Source of the DNA: Mycocentrospora acerina
Taxonomy: Eukaryota; Ascomycota; Dothideomycetes; Pleosporales
DNA: 64,000 bases
NCBI GenBank assembly: GCA_022701365.1
Contig: JAKUHH010000167.1
Coordinates: forward strand, 248,001-312,000
Reading direction: 5' to 3'
Shown here in pieces: positions 9,368 to 22,059 of the stretch. Made by a program: the position numbers and the translations under genes. The notes below the pieces were generated by a model. The model did not search any database, was not told the origin of the DNA, and saw nothing but the letters and a program-made list of their open reading frames with translations. Positions within the stretch are counted from its first letter, which is position 1. Every line of letters starts with the position of its first letter.

Positions 9368-12007
9368 ATGGCCGCTCTATCCACACTACGGGACGCCCGT
9401 GATCCACTCCAAACCCTCTACAATCACTATGCCGCGCTGCTCAAAGCGCGTGTGCGCGACACGTCCAAGCTCACCAAGCTGCTCTCGACCATCACGCTCC
9501 TCTTCTCCATTATCGGCGCGGGCTACGGGACGCGGAGATGGTACAAGCGCCAACGTGCAGAGAAAGAGACAGGCAGACGGCTGTTGAGGAGAAACTCGGG
9601 GCTCAAGAACAAAGATGGCTCGCGGACTATATACGTTCCGAACAGCGACTCGACGTCAAAGGTCATCATCAATCCTACCAAGCAAACCACCTTCGAAGCG
9701 CATAGACGGCTGTTCCTCCAGCCCCCGCGCGCCGCCCGGATGCCCGATGCGGGCAATCCGCAAGCTCCACCGCCCCAGACGAAGCCGGGCCTTAATCTTG
9801 CCTTCTTGCACCAGTTTCTCAGTCTGCTGAATATTATGATCCCAAGGTGGAATAGCAAGGAGACGGGTTTGTTAGTCAGCCACGGCGTGTTTCTGATGCT
9901 GAGGACCTACCTCTCGCTGGTCGTTGCGCGCCTCGACGGAGAGATTGTGAGAGACTTGGTCGCAGGCAACGGAAAAGCGTTCCTGTGGGGAATATGCAAG
10001 TGGCTTGGTGTCGGCACGTTTTCATCGTACACGAATGCTATGATAAAATTCTTGCAGAGCAAAGTCTCGATTGCATTTCGGACGAGACTCACACGGTACA
10101 TTCATGATTTGTACCTCAACGATCACTTGAACTATTACAAGTTGTCGAACTTGGATGGCGGGGTGGGACAGGGTGCAGACCAGTACATCACGCAGGACTT
10201 GACACTGTTTTGCGCCAGTGCCGCGTCGTTGTACTCATCGCTGGGCAAGCCGTTCGTCGACCTTTGCGTGTTCAACTATCAACTCTATCGTTCACTGGGC
10301 CCACTGGCTCTGACTGGCCTGTTGAGTAACTACTTCCTGACAGCAACGATACTGCGAAGGCTGTCACCGCCATTCGGCAAACTGAAGGCGGTGGAAGGGC
10401 GCAGAGAAGGAGACTTCCGCGCTCTTCATTCGCGTTTGATTGCTAACGCCGAAGAAGTCGCCTTCTACGGCGGCGATCAGATGGAGAAGCATTTCCTTGA
10501 GCGAGGCTTTAAGGACCTCAAGCACTGGATGGAAGGAATCTACAGCCTCAAGATTCGTTACAACATGCTCGAAGACTTTGTTCTCAAATACTCTTGGTCT
10601 GCGTTTGGCTACCTCATTACATCTCTTCCTGTCTTCCTTCCAGCCTGGGGAGGTCTTGATGCTACTCCTGAGCTCGCAGGTGGAGAGACACAGTATCGAG
10701 AACGAAACCGCATGAAGGACTTCATCACCAACAAACGCCTCATGCTCTCCCTGGCTGACGCAGGCGGCCGCATGATGTACTCGATCAAAGATCTCTCTGA
10801 ACTCGCTGGCTACACTTCTCGTGTCTACACACTGATCAGCACGCTCCACCGCGTCCATGCAGATGCCTACTATCCTCCACCCGGCACACGCCCAGAGCTA
10901 TACTCTGTGTCAGATATTCAAGGCACAGTACACAAGGGTTTTGACGGGCTACGTCTCGAACATGTTCCTATTGTGGCACCGGCGCTGCACCCCCAGGGTG
11001 GCGAGGAACTCCTCGAATCCCTATCATTTATTGTCCACTCGGGTGAGCACCTCCTCATCACGGGCCCCAACGGCGTCGGTAAGAGCGCTGTCGCCCGTGT
11101 CGTCGCCGGCCTTTGGCCCACATACCGCGGTCTTGTGTCCCGACCACGTAGCATCGGTGTCGACGGCATCATGTTCCTGCCTCAGCGTCCATATCTCAGT
11201 ACTGGCACACTACGTGACCAAGTCATCTACCCACACACAGCACTTGACATGAAGGATGCCGGACGCCGCGACTTTGAACTCAGCCAGATCCTCGAGGAGG
11301 CTCGGCTGGGATACATTCCCGACCGCGAAGGCGGATGGGATACTAAGAAGGTGTGGAAGGACGTCTTCAGTGGAGGCGAAAAGCAAAGAATAGGAATTGC
11401 AAGGTTGCTTTATCATGAACCGCGATATGCGTTTATAGATGAAGGGACGAGCGCTGTATCGAGCGATGTGGAGGGGTTAATGTATGAGAGATGCAAGGCC
11501 AAGGGTATCAGTAAGTTTTCTCTCCAGCAGCCTACACTTTCACAACACCTTCTCCAATGTCTTTGTCTATGTACACCACTCATCTAACCGCTTTTTTTCT
11601 TAACAGCTCTGATAACAATATCAACCCGTGCCTCCCTAAAACGCTACCACACATATACCCTCACCCTTGGCATGGGTGATTCCGGTGAGGAATGGGAGTT
11701 TCAACGTATCGGTACAGCATCCGAAAAGTCGTCTGTCGAGAAAGAGTTGGCAGAGCTGCGTGAGCGACTCGGCAAAGTTGAGGAGTGGAAACAGAGGAGG
11801 CAGGATATTGAGGACGAGCTAAACAAAGTCTGGGTTGAAGGTGAAGGTGAGGAGTTGGCACCACCAGCATACCTGGAGAAGGAGGGAGGAAGCGCTGGGA
11901 GTGATGGTGAGATGGTGGGAGATGAGGAGGGAGAGAGCGTTGCTGAGGCGGATGACCGAGAGAACAGTGAGGAAGAGGGGTTGCTTGGATCAGGCGAGAG
12001 GGTGTGA
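9368..12007 (+). CDS. Peroxisomal long-chain acyl-CoA ABC transporter (ABCD/PXA half transporter)
   Basis: Half-size ABC transporter importing long-chain fatty acyl-CoA into peroxisomes for beta-oxidation; it acts as a dimer. Two exons: 9368-11510 and 11607-12007, with a 96-nt intron, giving 847 residues (yeast Pxa1 870, Pxa2 853). The N-terminal half is the ABC_membrane_2 domain and includes the EAA-like motif NAEEVAFYGGDQMEKHFL near residue 358. The ATPase has Walker A TGPNGVGKS near 566, signature FSGGEKQRIGIARLL near 667, and Walker B with catalytic Glu in RYAFIDEGTSAVSS. The last exon adds the strand ITISTRASLKRYH, a coiled coil (KELAELRERLGKVEEWKQ), and an acidic tail. Sequence alone does not let me choose firmly between PXA1 and PXA2. 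Confidence 0.93.
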
Positions 12008-13895
12008 AGGTCTGCAATACACAAGTCTACGCATAACATTCCCAAATACGATGTACTTTGTGCCAAATCCCAACTCCATCACAAGCATATCTTTCAAGTT
12101 TGTGCCCAAAATCCGCAGTGATGCATGTGATACATTCGGCCGAGACAACCTCGTCATCACATCGGGGAAAATAAATGATCAGATTCACACTCCGTTCGTC
12201 CGACGACCGATTGTGGATACTTATATATATACCCCCACGTATTTTTTTTTCACAGCCTATACTGTGCCCAATGCCGAGACTGCCGACGTCAACGTTCGTG
12301 GGCGCGATTCTCCACACCGCCATGCCATTAGAGGATTTCAAAATGTCATGAGGCTACTAAAACGAGAGTCTTGGGAGATTTTTTTTTAATTTGAGAGAAA
12401 CGATAAAGTACACCTAATCTGGGATCCGTGTGCAAATCAATAGCAGGGGTCTTGAATCGTTATGTTTGTGTGTTGTTCTCATCAAGTGGTTGTATAGTAA
12501 TCCGGCATGTTGCATGTGATGGGAGAGAGGGGTTTGATATGGTTATGATGATGATGATGATGATTATGACTGAATCTCACTCAGCTGACTGTAAACGAAT
12601 GGAATACTAAACGTGGAAAATCAATGAGCAGATGTTTGCAACGCTCGTGATTAGAAGATCAAATTATCAAATAGCAATTGTCCAGAGCAAATTGAAGGAA
12701 GCAACTTCAATTTGGAAGTAAGAGGGCTCATTGAATACAGTAGCTTGTAGTGGACGTCGCTGTTTTTGCATATCTGATGTTGCTTACTTACTCTCAGGGT
12801 TGACTACTACGTCAGTGTCAGCTCCGGGAAGACAAGAATGAGTATATTTGGGTTGCCATTTTTCATTATCTTATTGGCTATTACTGCAATCATTACCCCT
12901 CTCTTGCTTTTCCGTATTCCTAGGTTGAGGGAATATATGCTCATGGGTCAAACCAAGTGGTGTTCTGCGTCAGCAGTAGCATGAGGCTTGTATCAAAAGA
13001 CAGGAGTCAGATTTGCCGAATCGTAGACATCACTGATCACCGGGTATCACCCGCAATGGCGCTTTTGATAAAGAGAGCCTATAATACTAGAAAATCCACA
13101 TCCTTCTGCTTAGAGTAACTACCTATATTTGGCTCGCATCTCTTATCGACTTGTTGCCAAGCCTTCCTCCTTCGATCATCTATCGTCGGAGCGGCTCATA
13201 GTACCCGCCACGTCATGGATCGTCTCACTCAACTGTTTCGAAAAGGATGACTGCCGACAACACTCACCCGAGGTGAGTTTGGTGTGCGACGTATTAGGAT
13301 CTAAGTAAATCCATCTGGTTTCAAGTGGACACCGTGACTATCCGAATTTTCGTCCGTCCCACATGTTTACGACTCCACTACTCGAGTCGCTGGGTGCCTG
13401 TCAAGACGGCGCGGGTAGCACATGGCTTTCTGTGGGTCGATGTCTTTTTGATTGCATGCAGTGTGCGGGAGATAGCTCGAGGCTGCCGTCTGGGGAAGTC
13501 AGATGGCAATTGCCCTCGGTAGTCGGTGGCTCGCTGCGATTTTGCAAGTACCGGCTTTGGGATGACCATCGAAGATAGAATGATATTTTGTAAGCATCGC
13601 ATGGCCTAGAACTGCTAAGGGTTTGCCATTGTGGGTTAGTCAACATTCCGAGGTGCTGAGACCCTGCTCTCTGCCCCGCAACTTCATGCGGGGGTGTCGC
13701 CAGCCAAGCAGGTGCATTACTACCAATGCCAATCACGACGAGAGGAGCTGCGACATCATCGTACCGAGGATGAGACAGGAGATTACGTGTGGCAAAGCTG
13801 ATGCTCATCAGCAAACTGCTTTAAAAGTAGAGCATCCGCGCAGATTCGGCGCCCATTTCCATTCACTTATATCCTAACCTGTCACGATCGCCATC
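12008..13895. other. Long intergenic region between ABCD transporter and aldehyde dehydrogenase
   Basis: This 1.9-kb region has no supported gene. Short ORFs around 13325-13877 lack motifs and overlap each other on both strands. A small atg/atgatg trinucleotide run lies at about 12541-12565. The part near 12600-13000 is visibly more AT-rich than the flanking genes. The promoter and leader of the dehydrogenase are expected at the right end. Confidence 0.5.
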
Positions 13896-15436
13896 ATGTC
13901 TCCAGGAAAGGTCTCCACTATTGATTTCGAGAAGTTCTACAACATCATCGACGGCAAGCAGCGCGGCTCTGACAACGCCCACCATGGTATCAACCCCACG
14001 ACTGGCCAGGAGCTCTGGGATGTTCCTATTGGAAGCGAGCAGGACCTAAATGACGCCGTCAAGTCTGCACAGAAGGCTTTCCCCGCATGGAGAGACACCC
14101 CGATTGAGAAGAGGAAGGAGCTTATTGGAAAGTTCATCGAGGTCTGGCAGCTACACATTGATGAAATGACCACCCTTCTCTGCAAGGAGTCTGGCAAGCC
14201 AGTATGTAAACATCTCAGATGATAACGAATCGCTTTCTGACAATTCTACAGAGAAAATTTGCTGCGATGGAAGTTGGTGGTGTTGGTGGTTTCATCGGCT
14301 ACCATCTTTCTCTTGAGATCCCAACCGACAAGATTGAGGACGAAGAGAAGACAATTTACACAGACTACGCACCCCTCGGTGTCTGCGGAGGTCAGTCAAG
14401 CGCAAGTCCTCTTCAATTCCCAAGCTGACCAGTGTTTGTAGCCATCTGCCCGTGGAACTTCCCTCTCCTCCTGTCTGCTGGCAAGATGGCGCCCGCGCTC
14501 CTCACTGGTAACGTCGTCATCATCAAGCCTTCACCCTTCACACCCTACACTGCCCTGAAGATGGTCGAGATTGCCCAGGAGGTCTTCCCTCCCGGTGTCG
14601 TCCAGGTCGTCGGCGGCAACAACGAGCTTGGTGTACAAATGTGTCTGCACCCCGACATCGCAAAGATCACCTTCACAGGATCCATCGCCACAGGCAAGAA
14701 GGTCATGGAGACCGCTGCCAAGACACTTAAGCGTGTAACACTCGAGCTCGGCGGCAACGATGCCTCCATTATTCTCCCCGACGTAGACGTCAAGAAGATT
14801 GCCCCTGAGATCGTCATGGGCGCCTTCCAGAACTCAGGCCAAGTTTGCGTAGCCACTAAGCGAATTTACATCCATGAGTCCATCTACGACGAGCTCCTCA
14901 AGGAGATGGTCGCCTTCACCAACACACTTAAGGTTGGCAACCCCGACGATGGCGACAACCTCCTTGGCCCCGTCCAGAACAAGATGCAATACGACCGCGT
15001 CGTGGGCTTCTTCGAGGACAGTAAGGCCAAGGGCTACAAGTTCGCAGCAGGCGAGCCCGAAGTCGCCTCTTCAAAGGGCTACTTCATCAAGCCTACCATC
15101 ATCGACAACCCACCAAACGACTCCCGCATCATCCAGGAGGAGCCCTTTGGCCCCATTGTACCCACACAACCGTGGTCTGACCTCGAGGAGGTTATTGCCC
15201 GCGCAAACGACACAAACACCGGTCTGGGTGCCTGTGTGTGGGGCAAGGATGTCGAGAAGGCATTCAAGGTTGCGCGACGACTGGAAGCTGGATCCGTCTT
15301 TGTCAACTCTTTTGAAAAACCTACACCCCAGGCTATCTTCGGCGGGCACAAGGAGTCGGGTATTGGTGGGGAGTGGGGCAAGACTGGTCTGCTTGCATAC
15401 CTGAACACCCATGTTATCCACGTGTACAAGTCGTAG
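13896..15436 (+). CDS. NAD(P)-dependent aldehyde dehydrogenase
   Basis: Oxidises an aldehyde to the carboxylic acid; the substrate is not determinable here. Three exons: 13896-14201, 14252-14390 and 14442-15436, both introns about 50 nt, giving 479 residues (family about 480-500). Visible motifs are the nucleotide-fold segment ICPWNFPLLL, KPSPFTPYTALKM, the catalytic Glu in LELGGNDASIIL, and the catalytic Cys in NSGQVCVATKRIY. Late motifs EEPFGPIVPTQPW and GHKESGIGGEWGKTGL complete the fold, and the protein ends THVIHVYKS. There is no N-terminal targeting sequence, so it is probably cytosolic. It is convergent with the Artemis-like gene, with 236 bp between stops. Confidence 0.92.
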
Positions 15437-15672
15437 GGAGGAGAGGATACCCAAGCAATTGAATTAAATAAATAAACGAATACAGATTATGTATAGTGCA
15501 AACAAATGATATCTCATCCATTTTGATAAATATCCATGACTAATCGTAAACTAATCACATCGTACCCTTGTAATCCTTCATTTGCATACCTACATGATGT
15601 CCAGGATCGTTTCATGTTGCTTTATTACAGGCCCCGATACACCGCCTTCCGGGTATGTATACATGCGCCCCA

Positions 15673-17970
15673 CTACAACTCCATTTCCTCACGATCCTCC
15701 TTCCTTCTTGTAGACTCCAAGCCGCCATACTCCGCCCACGTCAAATGCATACCGATAGCAGCTTCATATGCAAGCTGTCTATTTGTCATGTTCCTTCTTC
15801 TTCTGTTTCTCCAATTTGGAATACCGCCGAGTGAAGAAGGCCCGGCGGAAGTAATCGGCACTGTTGTTGGAAGAGGGGGATGGTGTGAAGGAACTAGATC
15901 TAGAGCCGTGAGTGCGGACGGCGGTGGTAGAAGAACGTCCTGCCCGATGGAGGGTTCTCGGCTCTTGAAATGAGACATGAAAGATTCGACTACCGCCTCA
16001 GAAACTTGGGGTGGTGAATAAACAGGAGTATTGACCTGTGCATCTGCTTGTAATGAAAAGTGCAATTGTGGTGGTAGTGGTGGTGTGTTTGCAGTAGTGC
16101 TATACCACTCCTGCGAACCTCCTCCCAAAACATCCTCCATCTCTTGAACTTCAAATTTCATTCTTTTACACTCCCTAGGACTCAATGTTTCAGTCTCATC
16201 AATCATCTGTGTGTTCCACTGCGTTTCATCTTGATCCCTTTTCTTCCTCCGCTCTTGTTCTAGCCGTGCTTCATACACCGCCATCATCTCGACATCATGG
16301 CGGAAAACCTGGCTGGAGCAGTGCTCGCCGAACAATGCTTGCATGCTATTTTCAGGTGTCCATGATTTCTCATCAACAGTGCAAGGAAACACATCTTTAG
16401 GTTTGAAAGCGGCGACCAATTTGCAGAGCTCGCCGTACGATGAGTGTCGCGAGTATGGAAATCGAATAGTTCTATTTTGTAGCTTATCAGTGCGTTGAAG
16501 CTTCGAAATTTGTGAAGCAAGGACTGAGACGAGTTTATGCAAGGACGGGTCGTCCTGGGCCTCTTGACTAGATTTAAATAGCTCCATATTGATGTCGATT
16601 TCACTATCGCCTGCAGTGAGGGTTCGTTGCAGCATTGTCAGGATTTTGGACGAAGAGTCCTTGTTCTGGATTTTCTTCGCATAGGACTCTATTAGTTTGC
16701 TCATTTCAGCCACGTCGCCTATTTGTAGCTCTTCTTTCTGGTCTAAATTGCCTTTTCCGCCTCCAGCGCCGAGTTCTGCGACTTCGACACCGTTACAGCG
16801 AGTTATTATTGGGACTATGTGAACAACTTTGGCTTCTAAGTCTTGATCTATGATTTGACAGCCCATATCGCGCTCACAACTGTGGATACGGACGCTCTCT
16901 TGAGAAGTGAGGCAACCGGGCTGTATGTGATTTCTGTTTCTGATACCGCACAATGCAGTCGCTTCACGGACCTCGAGGCCGGATTCTCGCAGGAACTTGT
17001 TGTCACTTTGTAAGTCTAATCCAATTTCCCGCAGTTCTTTCTTCTCCAATGTGGAAAGGGAACCATAGATACGTGCTCGATACTCATCGAGATGTATTCT
17101 CTCCCCCAAGAAAGCCGACAAAGCTATCCAGACGTTCTCGTACCCGAAAGTCCAGGAATGAAAATAGAAGACCGTGTCTCCAGGATATTTGCCGATCTTT
17201 TCAAGCAGCTCTTTGATCCCTTGTGCTTTACTCGGAAACTCCTGGTACAGGTCGTTCTTCGTTGCAAACGTAGTATCCAGGTACATACACTCTAGTTGCT
17301 TCAATCCGTGTGTGTATGGTAAAAGTATCGGGTTCTGAACAATAGAATTTACCCACCAGGTCTCCGCACGGATGTCACCTGTATAAAGTACTGCTTTACC
17401 ATCGCCTTCGATAAGAAACATAACGCCACCAATGCAGTGGTTTGCATCGACGAGAGTGACACGGATATTGTTCCCAGGCGCGAGCTCAATCATCATCGGT
17501 GTATCAAGAGGGAGCGGTTTAGCAAGCTTACGCATACTTTTATCGAAAGTGAAATTTCGACTCTCAATGATGTTCTTCGCAAAGTTGATGCGACAGGGGT
17601 ATTTCTCCAAACGTAAAAGTATCTATTTCTCGTGTTAGTTCCAAGGTTGCCCGTGTCTTGAGGAGAAATTTAAGTCCGGAAATACTTGAAAATAAAGAAC
17701 AGAAGAGAACCCTCTACTTACCTCTCTCGTCCCCGCAGAACAATACACAAACGGCGCTCTCAAGCTCTCCAACCCCGCAAGATGATCAGAATGCACATGG
17801 CTCAGGAAGCACGCCAGCGGCGCTTTGTGCCCTGGCTGATGTCGGAAGTAGTCAATTCTAATTTGTGGAAACTCTGCCTCAATATTAGCATAAATCTCTG
17901 TGAATAGGGCGACGTGGATGGAATATGAATGGGCATGCGTACCGGCTATGATGCCTTTGAATGTCGACAT
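15673..17970 (-). CDS. Artemis/SNM1-family metallo-beta-lactamase nuclease
   Basis: Metallo-beta-lactamase/beta-CASP DNA nuclease. Relatives open hairpins and trim ends in non-homologous end joining (Artemis) or repair crosslinks (SNM1/PSO2). Three exons: 17970-17943, 17873-17722 and 17622-15673, with introns of 69 and 99 nt, giving 709 residues. Spliced, the start reads MSTFKGIIAEFPQIRIDYF, closely like the animal Artemis N-terminus. Motif 2 is SHVHSDH (metal-binding H35, H37, D39, H40). Motif 3 is DANH (H122) and motif 4 is TGD (D143). The beta-CASP parts are LDTTF (D176), FHSWTFGYE (H215) and PYSRHSSYGEL (H453). The tail is long and probably disordered. The unspliced reading of exon 1 runs on to 17635 and would break the match. 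I favour Artemis-like over PSO2-like because of the N-terminus. Confidence 0.87.
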
Positions 17971-18438
17971 GAGGCGAAGATATGATGGGTTAATGTCCTT
18001 GACATGTTATAGACTGGTGTTTATGGTTTGAGGCTGGATTGGGGGTGGCTCTGGTGAAGTTGGGTTGAGGTGAAGGTCGAAGTAAAGTGAAGGTAAAGGA
18101 CCAGTCAGTGGTAGCGGGCCGGGCGATTAGAGAAGCTCGGATGACGAGTACGTTCCTTCTTCTTACTTTTCCATGCAGACCAAACTCTACCCGGCGCTTG
18201 TTCATGTCGATGACAATCATTGCGAATAGCCCCTAACTGGCCAATGGATAAAATACGGATGTTTCCTTGTAAGTTGTGGAAACACATATATTACAATATG
18301 GCATCTACTAAATATTGAGCTCTATGATTTTACTCTACGTCTACATACTAATGAACAAATCAATCTCGATCTACAAACGCCCCGCTATGCTAATTTCATA
18401 TTAAACACACATAAGCCATACATCTAGAGAAATGCAAC
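17971..18438. other. Intergenic: Artemis-like promoter and PAF-AH-like 3' flank
   Basis: A 468-bp tandem gap on the minus strand, with no coding frame or repeat of note. It contains an AT-rich stretch at 18260-18440 that probably belongs to the 3' UTR of the upstream-lying lipase gene. Confidence 0.4.
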
Positions 18439-20051
18439 TTACTTCGCACTACCCTCAGCAGCCTGGCCCATAGCCTCACCCTGGAACACAGCATCACCAG
18501 GCGCAGAACCAACCTGCGGACTCGGCGTCCTCTCACTCCCCTCATTCGTGCTCACCTCGTTCTCGTCAATACTCAAGTTAACCCACCCCCTAACACTATC
18601 GTTTGTCTTACTCAGAATCGTAGTGTCTTGATCAATCCCTTTCTCTGTCGCGTGCGCAGTATCAATCTCCAAATCCTCGAGACTTGTTTTCCCGACCTCA
18701 ATTCCGCTCTCACGCAAAACCTGCAGAATGGCGCGGGTATTGAGTCTCAGCACACGCTCTGGCTCCTTCGCGCCGAAAACCTTTGCCGTTGCCCAGGGGA
18801 AAAGAATACCAAAATCACTTTGCGAGAGATGCGCCGAAGAAATGGGATAAAAGATGTGCGGGCCATGTTGTGCCTTTGAGTCTGCAGGCTTAGCAACAAT
18901 GCGCTTGGTTTCGTTGAAGTGAGTCGTCCATTTGAAGAACCCTTCGCTTAGAATAGTAAGGATGTTTGAACCGCCGGTTATGGCGTCATAGGAGGGTAAG
19001 GGTTTCGATCGGAGCCAGGCGGTGGCAGGGCTTTGAATGGGGAGGGCCCAAAGATCGAGAAGAATTAACGGACTTGTGGGGGTGATTTGGCGGACAATGC
19101 TCGAGTCGTCGCGGGGAGTGAATAGAGGCTGGTAGTCTGGAGTTTGTGCACCGGAGCGGTAGTAGACGGACTTCACAAACTGGACCATTGTGCATGCGCC
19201 AAAGGAGTGGCCTGCTAGTGATATCGCGCCTGGTTCGTGGACGTTTAGCAGATTGGAAAACATAGTTAACATGTCTTTTCCGCCATTATTTATTTGCTCT
19301 TCTGCAACGTTGATGACGCGTTTTCGATCATTGATCTTGAGTATCGCATCGTGTATCAGTCCCAATTCCCACAATCGTATCCGCAGTTGTGCGTCTCGGG
19401 CTTCGTAGACTTCGGTGCTGGGCTTATGATCGATTCGTTGGTAGTCAACACTCTTGATCTTCTGCTTCTCCTCTGGCGTGTGGTAGAAAGACACGGGCGC
19501 ACTTCCGTCACGGTGATCGGGCGCTACAACGACTATTCCATGACTAGCCAAAGAACCACAGATGTGTGAATATGCGTTTCGGGAGCCACCCAAGCCATGG
19601 GAAAAGATCATGACGGGCCATCGCTTAGATTTTGTGGTTGGTTCGAGGATATCGGCATTGTGATGGACAGGTATTGAGGTGAGGTACAGCAGCTGCGGTA
19701 TTAATCTGTTTTACCGTTAGTGTTGCCCTATTTCGTCACATGCCCTCGCGCCTGTCAATATACTTACGAAAACACGCCTGCAAATGCACTATTGGCTCCC
19801 AGGAACCTCGCATATGCGCTGGTATATTCTCTCTGTGGACTCGGAATCCACTTGACAGCCTTCTGCTCGCTGTCTTGTCTACAAGGGTAGAAGACCCTGA
19901 ATGCTACAGTCGGTATGTCGCATGGTGGCGCATCTGCACATGGGTTCTCCAGCTCGCTTGTTGGAATTTCGACATCTACCGAACCAACTTTGTACGGCCC
20001 CGTGTACGCAGGAAACGCAGGCGTAGGGTTCAACTTGTTGAGAAAACCCAT
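18439..20051 (-). CDS. Platelet-activating-factor acetylhydrolase-like phospholipase
   Basis: Alpha/beta hydrolase of the PAF-AH isoform II type, expected to cleave short or oxidised sn-2 acyl groups from phospholipids. Two exons: 20051-19768 (MGFLNKLNPTPAFPAYTGPY..) and 19705-18439, with a 62-nt intron, giving 516 residues. The fold is marked by PVMIFSHGLGGSRNAYS (oxyanion region), ASHGIVVVAPDHRDGSAP, and the nucleophile elbow AGHSFGACT. Asp and His of the triad are not assigned with certainty; ILLDLWALPI and GPHIFYPISSAHLSQSDFG are candidates. The C-terminal 90 residues are Ser/Thr/Glu-rich. No clear signal peptide is visible. ATG 20051 was chosen over an in-frame one at 20180 because MGFLNKLNP starts the conserved region. 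Confidence 0.85.
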
Positions 20052-20951
20052 ATCAGCGGCCGCAGGGGGACTCAGCCTGGTGAGTGGGAGGCGGGAGGAG
20101 AGGGAGAGGAGAGATGAGTAGACTCGTGAGAGCGACAGCGTGATTGCGGTGAATATAGAGTCTTGGGTTTCAGACAGCAATTAAGTAAAAGATGATGAAT
20201 AAGCTGTAAAACGTGCTGATAGATCAGACGAAAGTAGAAAGCAGATGAAGGAGAAATTCCGGGATGCGAGGAGAAAAATGTCATAGACATCGTAGTGACG
20301 CAAATGGCAAATACCCTATCGCCCTATCGTGAGCGCTAATGCCAGGGACTTCTCGCTCGGAGCACGCGACAGCCAGAAACCCGGCTGGATTGATGATGTG
20401 GCAACGAGGTAGCATCGCGCCGAGGTATCGGATGCGTTTCGACGGACGAGCAAGTTTTGCGACTCACTGCTGCGGAGAAAGTTTTGACACTGAATTCAGT
20501 AGACATCCCCAAAGTTTTGAGTCGCGAATGCTTGATTTAGCTGCAGGACGCACACGTGGAACGTAAGATGCATGGTCGCGTGTCATCGTGGATAAAAACG
20601 GTGGATGACGAAATGGCAAGATGTGAGACGAGATCGCCTTAGACCGAGTTGGGAAATCGCGCCGTTGGAACATGTGATTGCGGGACCTGGTAGGCAAGGC
20701 TTGCATGTGAAAGAGAGAGGTCCGAGCAAGTCCAAACTGGGCCTCAACACAGGTTTACAGAATATGAAAACCAAGAATATTTGTATCCGCATACAGGCGC
20801 AAGGGGTATGTCGCTTCAACCATAGAAAAGTAAATGACCCAATTGACAAAATCGCTCCATCGAGACCAAAAGCAAACAAATTTAAAGCACAAACATAGTA
20901 AACGCTCATCAACTCCATCATCTACACACTTCTCTCCAATCTTCAGTGTCA
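20052..20951. other. Intergenic: promoter of the PAF-AH-like gene and 3' flank of the Rab gene
   Basis: About 900 bp between two minus-strand genes. The small ORFs on both strands overlap each other and carry no family motif. No repeat or RNA gene was recognised. Confidence 0.4.
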
Positions 20952-22059
20952 TTAGCAACAACCCCCCCTCTTTCGATCTCCATTAATCCGAAACACATCA
21001 TCCCACTCACTTATCGCTACATTCTTCTTCCCCCTTCTTCGATATCTCAGACCATCATCACTCTTGACGCTTCCACCCCCATCATCCCACCCTAGATCCC
21101 CGTACTGTATGCCGCTCGCGGGGTCATCCGGATCGATCTCGCCCAGTTCAATTTTTGTTAATATCATGCGCGCAAGACGATTAAAAAGTTCCTCAACGTT
21201 CTCGCCATTCAGGGCAGACACCTCGACAGCAACCGGTATTCCGTTTGCACTTGCCCATCGTGACGCAGTTTCCGCAGGGACCTCCCGGCCGTCGGGCGCA
21301 ATCGTGAACGATTGATCGAGCGTCGCTCTCAGCGAGGGCGCACGCGACGACTGCGAGCCTGGCGTGCCTGGCGTGCCCGGTGTGCTGCTATAACTCCCAT
21401 ATGCGCCTACGCTCCCCACCCCAATTGGTGGCCCTTCTTCGACATCGTTCTTATTCCCGGCTAGTATAAATGTGATGTCTGGCCCTGCTAGTGCCCGCGC
21501 GTCGTTCAGAAACGTTTGCAGCTGTTCGAAGCTGCGCCAGCTGCTCACATCGTAGACGAGGATTGCACCAGCGGCGCCGCGGTAGTAGGAGCGTGACACG
21601 GAGCGGAAGCGTTCTGTGCCTGCCGTGTCCCAGAGCTGGAGTTTTATGCGCCTGCGGTGTGAGGCATGGGCTTTGCGGTCGGCGATATGGACGACTTTCG
21701 AGGCGAATTCCACTCCGATTGTTTGGGAAGATAGGACGCGCCCTTTAGCCAGGTTAGAACAGGTCCATGAGAAAGAATTGAAGAAATGCAAGCGCGTACA
21801 TTCGTCTCTTACAAAGCGATGGAGTAGGCACGATCTTAAGTGACTATCAACACCGTACTTGGCCTGCAGCGTGAAGATACTCACTTCCCAGCGCCGCTTG
21901 GCCCGAGCAGGACAACCTTTGCTAGATAATCATACATGCTCCCCAGCTCCTTGAAGCAGTCAGCGTGTTCCTTCATCTCCTCGAAGCTTCCCTACCTACT
22001 TGCGTGGGCGCCTCGCCGCTTGTGCTCGTCGCATTAGACGCCGCGCGAGTCCGACCCAT
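20952..22059 (-). CDS. Rab4-like small GTPase with an insert between G4 and G5
   Basis: Rab-family GTPase for endosomal recycling-type traffic. Four exons: 22059-22000, 21949-21885, 21834-21800 and 20742..21742 region end at 20952 (exon 4 is 21742-20952), introns of 50, 50 and 57 nt, total 316 residues. Normal Rabs are about 200-220. G1 is GPSGAGKS, the switch I side reads SSQTIGVEFASKVV, G3 is WDTAGTERF, G4 is GNKNDVEE and G5 is EVSALNGENVEE. TIGVEF and WDTAGTERFRSVSRSYYRG place it near Rab4/Rab14. Between G4 and G5 sits an unusual run of about 50 residues, rich in Gly, Ser, Thr and Pro (e.g. YSSTPGTPGTPGSQSS). The protein ends KRGGCC, a dual-geranylgeranylation signal. The first exon (MGRTRAASNATSTSGEAPTQ) is inferred from splice sites; a later start at MYDYLAKVVLL is possible. 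Confidence 0.85.
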
